A DNA stretch of 8,650 bases from the NCBI GenBank assembly GCA_013151875.1, contig JAADHL010000081.1, positions 1 through 8,650 of the forward strand, read 5' to 3'. This document shows, piece by piece, positions 1 to 6,337 of the stretch. Numbering within the stretch: the stretch's first letter is position 1; the number at the start of each line of letters is the position of its first letter. The translations under genes were made by a program, and so were the position numbers. Below the pieces are notes generated by a model. That model worked only from the letters and a program-made list of their open reading frames with translations, did no database searches and was not told where the DNA came from. The stretch is from Deltaproteobacteria bacterium (lineage in GTDB: Bacteria; Myxococcota_A; UBA9042; DTJE01).

Positions 1-274
1 ACTTTACGGGCCAACCCTGCTGCACGTTGGTGATGAAGTTCAACTTGTAAGTGGTGAACACGAAGATGGCGTCGAAGTTGTCCGGATGGTCTTTGTAAAA
101 CAGGCAGGCCACCTTTTGAAGGTATTTGCTGGGCATCGCAAGGGTCTGCATGTCGCCCAGGGAGCCGTCGATGTCCGGAATCAGGGTCACGTCGTATGGG
201 CCGACCTCGGCCGCGGCGGGCACTGACCCAAGACATGCCGCGGCGGCCGTGATGATGATTGTGAAGAGCTTCAT
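1..274 (-). CDS. Secreted protein of unknown function, N-terminal part (continues past the left edge)
   Basis: An open reading frame starts at ATG 274-272 and runs leftward without a stop off the window, giving 91 complete codons. The first 22 or so residues form a clear Sec signal peptide: MKLFTIII, then an Ala-rich stretch with one Cys at residue 15, ending PAAAEVG, which fits signal peptidase I cleavage after an Ala-x-Ala motif. The mature start is mixed polar and aromatic (for example YDVTLIPDIDG and NFDAIFVFTTYKLNF), so the protein is probably exported to the periplasm or outside. A modest ribosome site (GCGGGAA) lies just upstream. The stretch with FDAIFVFT vaguely resembles secreted proteins of the immune-inhibitor or metalloprotease kind seen in deltaproteobacteria, but no catalytic motif is visible and I do not assign a family. 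It lies 127 bases downstream of the glycosyltransferase gene on the same strand; co-transcription is possible but unproven. Confidence 0.6.
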   Translation of the reverse strand, partial: MKLFTIIITAAAACLGSVPAAAEVGPYDVTLIPDIDGSLGDMQTLAMPSKYLQKVACLFYKDHPDNFDAIFVFTTYKLNFITNVQQGWPVK

Positions 275-401
275 TTTTTCCCGCTGTCAATGGCCTTGAT
301 GACTGAAAGCAGTGTAGTCGTTGTCGGCCTTCATTTCAAAAAACCGTGCGGAGACTATCGGATCACAATCGCCATGAACAGCCATGACGGTGAACGATCG
401 C

Positions 402-1868
402 CTATCGCCGGACCACGGCGACCGGCGCGGCCGCGCGTACCGTTTCCATCTTCAGCACCTTGAAATCCTTGTTTGCGTATATCAGGTGGAAACGGGCCTT
501 GTGGCGCATGACAAAGGGCAGCATGTAACGGGTGTCCGGCGCGGACCACCTGGAAAGAATCACGTAAGAGACATCAAAGGTCTTCAGGACATCCTCTATT
601 TCCTCGTCCGACGCCGGCAGCAGGACCCCAGTGCTCTTGCGCTCGGTGAACAGGGCCAGGACCCTGGGTTTGGCGAACAGGATGGTGGCGTCCCCGGGCA
701 GTTTCGAGCGAACGAACCTGAACAGGTCCAGCGATTCCGCCTTGTGCACCCCCTCCCGCAAAGGCGAGTAGTCCACGAACATGTACTTGGTCGAGTACGA
801 CGCCATGGTCAGCGCGATAAGCACTGGAACCGCCACGCGGACCCAGGAGGTCTTTAGGGAAGACGTCCAGTACAGGGCATAGAACAGAATCAGGGGGATG
901 AGCGGTATCAGGAGGCGCATTTCATAGTACGGCCAGATGATGATCGTCACGATGTAGAGGGCGGTAAAGACCTCCAGGGGCTCGCGCCCGGCCCTGACGC
1001 GACGGATGTAGCCGAAAAGCCCGGCGACCAGGAACACGGCGGTCAACGCCCACGAAAACCACCTGACGAAGCCGTTGTCCCAGAAATACGACATGGCCGC
1101 GAAATACTGGGAAAGGTTGTGCGCGATAAGGCCCGTATCCAGGTAGAACATTCGGTTGTAACTGGAGATATCAGGGATCGCCAGGTTTTGCAGAACCACC
1201 AACAATGCAAAGGTCATGATGAAGGCTGCGATATAGCGGATGTTTATCGGGCGTTTAAGGACCTCGTGAATGACGATTGCGGCCGCCAGGACCATTCCGA
1301 CGCTTCTCGTGGCGTAGACGATGTAGGTCAAAGCCCCGATTGCCGGCGCAACCCCGATCCCCATCTTTCCTTCGAATCGCCCGTGCGCGTAAAGGGTCAG
1401 GAAGGTCAGGCCGAGGAAAAGGAATTCGGGTCGGATCTGGATGGTCAAGTGCCAGATCAGGGGGTTGAATCCAGTCAATGCGACTATCGTGAATGCCGTG
1501 GCGAAAGACGTGCGTCCGCCCAGAAAGAGGAACAGTGTCAGGAGTGAAAACAAAAGAGTCAGCACCACCAGGACCTTCATGGCCTCCAGGTCCAAACCAA
1601 ATGCCGAATACACCGGGGCAGTCAGCAAGGGAAAGACGGGTGGATATTTGGCGGGCGACAGCCCCGGATACTGTGGGTTGTAGATCCATGGGTCGGACGA
1701 GTAGCCCCGGCCCTCCACGAGATTCTTTGCGTTGAGAATGTACAAAGCGAAATCGCCGCCCCAGTCGTGACCTCGGCGCATGGTCGCTATGTGGAATGTG
1801 CCGATCGCGCACAGCAGCACCAGGACCGACAGTGGTCGCGTCCAGATGCCGAAACGATGTGTGGTCAT
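402..1868 (-). CDS. GT-C membrane glycosyltransferase, ArnT/PMT (GT39)-like
   Basis: A 488-residue polytopic membrane protein. After a first helix (about residues 12-28) comes a periplasmic loop with GHDWGGDFALYILNAKNL (residues 33-50). Its acidic residue (D39) sits where GT-C enzymes keep their catalytic Asp/Glu. Next comes a YNPQYPGLSPAKYPPVFPLL segment (63-82), typical of the GT39/ArnT family in which Lys-x-Pro-Pro is near the active site. About eight further hydrophobic segments follow between 95 and 360, including TRSVGMVL (187-194). A soluble C-terminal part (about 375-488) contains ATILFAKPRVLALFTERKS, also usual in this family. Such enzymes move a sugar from a polyprenyl-phosphate donor to lipid, protein or glycan on the outer face of the inner membrane. 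The acceptor cannot be read from the sequence. The ATG at 1868 has only a weak ribosome site, but no better in-frame start is close upstream. The family call is good; substrate is unknown. Confidence 0.82.
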   Translation of the reverse strand: MTTHRFGIWTRPLSVLVLLCAIGTFHIATMRRGHDWGGDFALYILNAKNLVEGRGYSSDPWIYNPQYPGLSPAKYPPVFPLLTAPVYSAFGLDLEAMKVLVVLTLLFSLLTLFLFLGGRTSFATAFTIVALTGFNPLIWHLTIQIRPEFLFLGLTFLTLYAHGRFEGKMGIGVAPAIGALTYIVYATRSVGMVLAAAIVIHEVLKRPINIRYIAAFIMTFALLVVLQNLAIPDISSYNRMFYLDTGLIAHNLSQYFAAMSYFWDNGFVRWFSWALTAVFLVAGLFGYIRRVRAGREPLEVFTALYIVTIIIWPYYEMRLLIPLIPLILFYALYWTSSLKTSWVRVAVPVLIALTMASYSTKYMFVDYSPLREGVHKAESLDLFRFVRSKLPGDATILFAKPRVLALFTERKSTGVLLPASDEEIEDVLKTFDVSYVILSRWSAPDTRYMLPFVMRHKARFHLIYANKDFKVLKMETVRAAAPVAVVRR

Positions 1869-2038
1869 GTCCGCGTGCTCATGGTATCCACGCCTACCGG
1901 AGGCTTACGCACCCGGTCCCCGCAGGAAACCGCCGACCTTCGCCCAGAAATCCGCCTCTTTTTTGCGTCTGGACATCCTGGAGGGATCATGTAGGAAACG
2001 TCCGGATCAGGCAAGCCGGTTTAGGTCACCGGTCGCCT

Positions 2039-3010
2039 TCAATCACCACCGGGCGCCCGGATCCGCCAGCAGCGATGGACGCGGCGGTTGCGATAGTCCT
2101 CGGGCAGGGTGTCCTCTGTGATCTCCTCGATGGATTTCGCGGGGATGCCCTCGAATCCGGGGACGAAACGCTGATGGTTCGTGGAAAAAAGGACCGTGCC
2201 CCCAGGGGCCGTTACCTCCAGGACGCGCCTCAGCAGGACAGGGTGGTCACGCAGGACCTCGAATCGCGTCCCCTGCTGCCTCAACTGGGAAAATGACGGC
2301 GGGTCGACCACTACCAGTTGAAACTGCCTGCCGTCGCGTACGGCGCGGTCCAGGAAGGCGCCCACGTCCCGGCGTTCGAACCGGTGCCGTGGGTCGGCCA
2401 GGCCGTTGAGTTCCATGTTTTCCCGGGCCCAGCGCAGGTAGGGGGCGGACCTGTCCACCGTGACAGTGGATCTGGCCCCCCCCAGGGCAGCGGCGCAGGT
2501 GAAAGAGCCGGTGTAGGCGTACAGGTTCAGAAAATCCTTGTCGCGCGCCATCCGGCGCACCAACTCGCGTGTCTCGCGGTGGTCCGCGAACAGGCCGGTA
2601 TCGACCCGATCCGAGAGGTTGACCCAAAAGCGCAGGTCGCGTTCACGGACCTCGAAACGCCGCCCCCCCCGACCCAGTGGACGGTAGCGTGGGCCATCGC
2701 CCTTGCCGGTATGACGCCTTTTCAGGAACACGCGATCATCAGGAATGTCCAGCGCCTCGGCCACGGCCCGGCCCATGCGTGGGAGCCAGTCCGGCCCGGT
2801 CTGCTCGCGTTCGTATTCGGCCACGACCAGGTGCCCCGCGTACCAGTCCACAACGGCCCGGATTTCGGGGATGTCCCAGTCGTAAAGGCGAAAGACGTCG
2901 ATACGCCGGCGCTCGAATCGCCTTTTCAGGTGACGGTGCCGTTTGCGCACGCGGTTGGCCAGCATCCCGGCCTGATGTTCGATCTGCTCTGGGGTGTACT
3001 GTTGGACCAT
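2039..3010 (-). CDS. rlmK: 23S rRNA (guanine-N7)-methyltransferase, RlmK-like, stand-alone
   Basis: A 323-residue class I SAM-dependent methyltransferase that resembles the C-terminal (RlmK) half of E. coli RlmKL along its whole length. That half methylates G2069 of 23S rRNA at N7. Visible signatures, in order: an N-terminal segment with MLANRVRKRHRHLKRR (16-31) and IDVFRLYDWDIPE (37-49); the RNA-binding PUA/EEHEE-like part with RFWVNLSDRVDTGLFADHR (127-145); SAM motif I LNLYAYTGSF (161-170) followed by GGARSTVTVD (177-186); the catalytic-loop motif VVDPPSFS (234-241); FSTNHQRF (275-282); and an end, EEIT...HRCWRI, matching the family. The RlmL half (THUMP plus N2-methyltransferase) is absent, so this is the single-activity version. 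The start at 3010 fits the family N-terminus, though the ribosome site is weak. The gene is divergent from the redox cluster and functionally unrelated to it. Two runs of eight G on its coding strand are unusual. Confidence 0.88.
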   Translation of the reverse strand: MVQQYTPEQIEHQAGMLANRVRKRHRHLKRRFERRRIDVFRLYDWDIPEIRAVVDWYAGHLVVAEYEREQTGPDWLPRMGRAVAEALDIPDDRVFLKRRHTGKGDGPRYRPLGRGGRRFEVRERDLRFWVNLSDRVDTGLFADHRETRELVRRMARDKDFLNLYAYTGSFTCAAALGGARSTVTVDRSAPYLRWARENMELNGLADPRHRFERRDVGAFLDRAVRDGRQFQLVVVDPPSFSQLRQQGTRFEVLRDHPVLLRRVLEVTAPGGTVLFSTNHQRFVPGFEGIPAKSIEEITEDTLPEDYRNRRVHRCWRIRAPGGD

Positions 3011-3301
3011 TGGTGATCGCTTTCCGGATGGATTCCAACCTCTTCATACCAAAAACCGTATTTGAAGGCCACGGAAAAGCCGCGAATTCCAGGCCCCATT
3101 CGTCTGATCCCGCCCGACGCCCGGCTTCAATAGCATGTAATGTAATCAATAAGATTGCAAATGTCGTAAAATAATCAAGCTGTTACGTCAATCGGCAATC
3201 ACCGTCTGATTATGATAAATGGCAGGAAATCAAGTCTTAAATAATACTTATAAAGTCAAAATAGTTTAGGTAATTAGTGTGTCTTGTTGGAGGGCCGGGG
3301 A
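3011..3301. promoter_or_regulatory. Divergent intergenic region, AT-rich promoter zone
   Basis: These 291 bases separate rlmK (leftward) from the Rrf2-headed cluster (rightward) and contain no convincing gene. The half next to rlmK is GC-rich; about 3125-3283 is strikingly AT-rich compared with everything else in the window, as expected for a promoter and regulator-binding zone. Candidate elements are only weak. TATGAT at 3211-3216 resembles a -10 box for the rightward cluster but lacks a good -35. On the minus strand TTGACG (3191-3186) stands 17 bases from a poor -10 (TACGAC). A direct repeat of AAGTC at 3232 and 3253, 21 bases apart (two helical turns), and the small inverted repeat ACTT-ATA-AAGT (3246-3256) lie 45-70 bases upstream of the Rrf2 start. 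Autoregulation by the Rrf2 protein is plausible by analogy with IscR, but is inference. Confidence 0.5.
3289..3294 (+). promoter_or_regulatory. Ribosome binding site of the Rrf2-type gene
   Basis: GGAGGG lies 7 bases before ATG 3302. This decides the start. The open frame extends back to TTG codons at 3284 and 3287, but these overlap or precede the ribosome site, and the Rrf2 family N-terminus (Met-Lys-Leu-x-Thr-Arg-x-Arg-Tyr) begins exactly at 3302. Confidence 0.75.
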
Positions 3302-3772
3302 ATGAAGCTCGGCACGCGGGCCCGATATTCGTTGAGGATGATGATGGCCATCGCGAAGCTGTCGCGTGACGGGAAGCCCGCGGCCCTGGGCGAGGTGGCC
3401 AGGGACTGCTGCCTGTCCAGGGGCTATCTGGACCAGCTTGCCCCAGCCCTCAAGAACGCCTCGCTGGTCCGGGCCCACCCGGGGCGCGGCGGCGGATACA
3501 TGCTGAGGCGCCCGCCGGAACAGATCCGCCTGCTGGAGATCGTCGAGGCCACTATCGGGCCGATTGCGATCACCGAGTGCGCGGCGGACCCGGGCATGTG
3601 CGAGTACAGCGATGCATGCAACTGCCAGGACCTGTGGTCCCTGATCAATTTCGAGATATCCGGGATCCTGAACGCGTTTACGCTGTCCGACCTGGTGAGC
3701 GACGACTGGCCCGAACGGATCAAGGAACTGAGGGAATCCCTGACGGGAGTGGTGACTGAGTGGGTTCAATGA
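3302..3772 (+). CDS. Rrf2/IscR-family transcriptional regulator with likely Fe-S ligands
   Basis: A 156-residue Rrf2-family DNA-binding protein. The N-terminus MKLGTRARYSLRMM and the winged helix-turn-helix (about 5-70) are typical. The recognition region LSRGYLDQLAPAL (38-50) is followed by the wing HPGRGGGYMLRRPPEQI (59-75), which carries the family's Gly-Gly-Tyr signature. Cysteines C93, C100, C106 and C108 fall in the region where IscR and NsrR bind their cluster (IscR uses three Cys and a His there), so an Fe-S cluster sensing oxygen, NO or iron/redox status is likely; C36 and C37 are extra. The C-terminal helix ends at EWVQ. The gene heads a tightly packed cluster, with 15 bases to the next gene, which suggests it regulates that cluster and itself. 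Rrf2 was first named in the Desulfovibrio hmc operon, which also encodes membrane-complex proteins like those downstream here. The family call is firm; the signal is inferred. Confidence 0.9.
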   Translation: MKLGTRARYSLRMMMAIAKLSRDGKPAALGEVARDCCLSRGYLDQLAPALKNASLVRAHPGRGGGYMLRRPPEQIRLLEIVEATIGPIAITECAADPGMCEYSDACNCQDLWSLINFEISGILNAFTLSDLVSDDWPERIKELRESLTGVVTEWVQ

Positions 3773-3787
3773 TGGAGGCGACCTGAA

Positions 3788-4708
3788 ATGGAATTCTGGC
3801 AAATCCTGACATACGCGGGGGCCGCCGTGGCCCTGGGCGCGATCGTCCTGCGGGCGGTGCGTTACGCCGGCACCCCCATCCACTTGCGGTGGGAACTGTA
3901 CCCGGTGGCGCACGAGAAGGGACGCGCCGATTATGGAGGCTCCATCTTTGAGGAACTGGACTGGTGGACCAAACCCCGCCAGGTGGACCACCTGAACGAA
4001 CTCAAGGAAATGGCCGAGGAGATCCTGTTCCTGAAGGGCGTGTACCTGCACAACCGCAAGCTGTGGGTCTTTTCATTCCCGTTTCATTTCGGCCTGTACC
4101 TGGTGACCGCATGGCTGGCACTGCTGGTCGTGGCGGCGACCGGACGCGTGGCCGGCGCCGACCCAGGGGGCGGCTTCATCAGCGCATGCATGCTGGCGAT
4201 ACAGGTGACCGGCTACGCAGGGCTGGCGTTGGTCCTGACAGGCTCGATCGGGCTGCTGTTCAGGCGCATGAGCAATCCCGACATCAGGCGTTACAGCGCG
4301 CCGGTCGAGTTCATCAACCTGGCCTTCTTTATCGTGACCACCGGCGTTGCCCTGGTGGTGCAGGCCATGTACGACCCGGCTTTCAAGGGCCTGACCGACT
4401 ACATGTACAGCACGATCACCTTCAATCAGGCCGTGCTGCCCGACATGTGGATGCGGACTGAGGTCGTGCTGGGCTCCCTGCTGGTGGCCTACATCCCGCT
4501 TACACGGATGGCCCACTTTGTCGCCAAGTACTTCCTGTACCACGACGTGAGGTGGGCGGACGAGCCCAATCCGCGCGGCGGCAAGATTGAAGGGCGGATC
4601 AAGCAGGCCTTTGGATACAGGATGGACTGGGACGCCGGGCACATCCAGAAAAACGGGACTTGGGCCGAGGTTGGAACGGAAGTCATCGACGACGAAGGTG
4701 AAAAATGA
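3788..4708 (+). CDS. b-type cytochrome-like membrane subunit (NarI/DsrM/HmcE-like)
   Basis: A 306-residue protein with five predicted membrane helices (about 5-22, 92-116, 131-157, 172-194, 226-250), the layout of NarI and DsrM quinol-oxidising subunits. Candidate heme-b ligands are H88 and H100 (in LHNRKLWVFSFPFHFGLYL, second helix) and H243 and H252 (in MAHFVAKYFLYH, fifth helix), two pairs placed as in NarI. Between helices 1 and 2 is a long soluble loop (23-91) with IHLRWELYPVAHEKG, which may dock the partner protein. A cytoplasmic tail follows helix 5. The likely role is electron exchange between the menaquinone pool and the iron-sulfur protein encoded next; direction cannot be told from sequence. 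GGAGG (3774-3778) precedes the ATG. The stop overlaps the next start (ATGA, 4705-4708), implying coupled translation of two complex subunits. It could be annotated as 'respiratory nitrate reductase gamma subunit', but no nitrate reductase is nearby. Confidence 0.82.
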   Translation: MEFWQILTYAGAAVALGAIVLRAVRYAGTPIHLRWELYPVAHEKGRADYGGSIFEELDWWTKPRQVDHLNELKEMAEEILFLKGVYLHNRKLWVFSFPFHFGLYLVTAWLALLVVAATGRVAGADPGGGFISACMLAIQVTGYAGLALVLTGSIGLLFRRMSNPDIRRYSAPVEFINLAFFIVTTGVALVVQAMYDPAFKGLTDYMYSTITFNQAVLPDMWMRTEVVLGSLLVAYIPLTRMAHFVAKYFLYHDVRWADEPNPRGGKIEGRIKQAFGYRMDWDAGHIQKNGTWAEVGTEVIDDEGEK

Positions 4709-6312
4709 AGCCGCAGGAAACACGACCGAAAGATATCTGCCTGGACTGCAGGCAACTGGTTGAACTGGACGTCGGGGACATAACGAAGCTCCCGCCGCCC
4801 TACGACGACTGGGTTGATGAACCGATAGCCGAGGTGCCCGACGAAAAGCGCGAGCGGTTCGAGGCATCCCTGGACGGCGTGATCGGTAATGTGATCCCCG
4901 TTCCCGGGACGGAAGAGGAAAAGCAGGCCCTGGTCGAGAAGTTTCTGGTCGGGATCGACAAGCTGTTCTCCAAGGAGGACAATTGGACCTTCCTTCAGCC
5001 CTTCCTGCTGTCCATCGAAAACTGCGTCAAGTGCAACACGTGCGCGGACGCCTGCCCCATATTCGAGGCCAGCGGGCGGGTCGAGATATACCGACCGTTG
5101 TTCAGGGCGGACGTGCTGCGGCGCATCGCGAATCGAAAGCGGTCCAAGCTGGGCGCGCTGACGGGCCGCCTGACCGGCGCCGACATCCCTGTGACCTGGG
5201 AGACGGTGGCGCGTCTTGCCGATCTGGCCTACCGATGCACCCTGTGCCGCCGCTGCGCCCAGGACTGCCCCATGGGCATCGACAACGGGTTGATAGCACG
5301 CGAAATCCGCAAGCTGTTCAGCCAGGAACTGGGCATTCACCCCGAAGAACTGCACGGGGCCGGGACCATGAAGCAGTTGCATGTGGGGTCGTCCACCGGC
5401 ATGAACCCAATGGCCCTTGCGGATATCCTGGAGTTTGCCGAGGAGGATATCGAAGAGCGGACCGGCCTGAACATCAAGATCCCCGTGGACAAGGCCGGCG
5501 CCGACATCCTGATCATGCACAACGCCGGTGAGTTCCTGTCATGGCCCGAGAACCTCCAGGCATTCGCGATCATGTTCGAGTTGGCCGGGTTGAGCTGGAC
5601 CATTGCCAGTGACCTTGTCGGTTATGATTCCGTGAATTACGGTCTGTTCTATGACGACATCCAGTACTCGCGCGTCACGCTGAAGCACGCGGAAGTGGCC
5701 AGGAAGCTGGGGGTCAAGAAGGTGGTCATGGGCGAATGCGGACACGCCCACAAGGCATTCATGGCCACGGGCGACCGCATGTGGCTCGGGGAATCCAACA
5801 TCCCCAGGGAAAGTTGTCTCACACTGATGGAGGACCTGGTCTGCAACGAAAAGATCATGGTAGATCCGTCGCGAAACGACTTCCCGGTCACGCTGCACGA
5901 CCCGTGCAACATTACGCGGTCCATGGGCATCGTGATGCCCCAGCGCAAAGTCCTGAAAAAGATCGCGCCGCAATTCAGGGAGATGACCCCCCATGGGGTC
6001 CATAACTACTGCTGCGGCGGCGGCAGCGGGTTCGCCATCATGCAGTCCAACAACTTTCCGGACTGGCGCATGAGGATAGCGGGTCGCAAGAAATTCGCCC
6101 AGATCATCAGCGCATTCGATGACTGCATCGGACCCGAAACCAACAAGTACGTGTGCGCGCCGTGCTCCAACTGCAAGGGGCAGATCCGGGACCTTTTGAC
6201 CTATTATGAGGCGTGGGACAGGTGCAGGATACTGTACGGCGGCCTCGTGGAACTGGTGGTCAATGCCATGGTGGACGTGAAGGAAGGTTTCCTGGAGTGG
6301 GATTTCCACTAG
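4705..6312 (+). CDS. DsrK/HmcF/HdrD-like iron-sulfur protein with one CCG domain
   Basis: A 535-residue cytoplasmic Fe-S protein. After an N-terminal extension (1-100) holding a CxxC pair (C12, C15), it has two [4Fe-4S] ferredoxin motifs: CVKCNTCADACP (C107, C110, C113, C117) and CTLCRRCAQDCP (C178, C181, C184, C188). A GECGHAH motif (C345) follows, as in DsrK, HmcF and TmcB. Then comes one complete cysteine-rich CCG domain: HDPC (C401), NYCCGGGSG (C436, C437) and CAPCSNC (C484, C487, C490). In HdrB/HdrD such domains bind a non-cubane [4Fe-4S] cluster that reduces disulfides; in DsrK the proposed partner is the DsrC trisulfide. With the membrane subunit encoded upstream (ATGA overlap, ribosome site GAAGG at 4694-4698), it should form a DsrMK- or HdrED-like quinone-linked complex. 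The physiological disulfide or other partner is not encoded in the window. Family assignment is strong; choice among DsrK, HmcF and TmcB is uncertain. Confidence 0.88.
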   Translation: MKPQETRPKDICLDCRQLVELDVGDITKLPPPYDDWVDEPIAEVPDEKRERFEASLDGVIGNVIPVPGTEEEKQALVEKFLVGIDKLFSKEDNWTFLQPFLLSIENCVKCNTCADACPIFEASGRVEIYRPLFRADVLRRIANRKRSKLGALTGRLTGADIPVTWETVARLADLAYRCTLCRRCAQDCPMGIDNGLIAREIRKLFSQELGIHPEELHGAGTMKQLHVGSSTGMNPMALADILEFAEEDIEERTGLNIKIPVDKAGADILIMHNAGEFLSWPENLQAFAIMFELAGLSWTIASDLVGYDSVNYGLFYDDIQYSRVTLKHAEVARKLGVKKVVMGECGHAHKAFMATGDRMWLGESNIPRESCLTLMEDLVCNEKIMVDPSRNDFPVTLHDPCNITRSMGIVMPQRKVLKKIAPQFREMTPHGVHNYCCGGGSGFAIMQSNNFPDWRMRIAGRKKFAQIISAFDDCIGPETNKYVCAPCSNCKGQIRDLLTYYEAWDRCRILYGGLVELVVNAMVDVKEGFLEWDFH

Positions 6313-6337
6313 GGGCCGGTCGCTCAGCGAGGGAAAG

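Noticed and set aside
275..401. Possible terminator (T6 tract on the minus strand near 335-342) between the glycosyltransferase and the secreted-protein gene
   Set aside because: Only a three-base-pair stem (CCG/CGG) precedes the T tract. The GCCATG repeats nearby are direct, not a stable hairpin.
1869..1991. A 41-codon minus-strand frame ending in an ATGA overlap with the glycosyltransferase start
   Set aside because: The overlap is suggestive of coupling, but the translated composition (many Pro, Arg, Lys, Cys, Ser) looks like out-of-frame noise and there is no ribosome site.
2318..3016. A plus-strand open frame of 232 codons opposite rlmK
   Set aside because: The minus strand matches RlmK along its full length; the plus frame is its shadow.
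3284..3301. Upstream TTG starts (3284, 3287) for the Rrf2-type gene
   Set aside because: They would put the start on top of the strong GGAGGG ribosome site, and the family N-terminus begins at ATG 3302.
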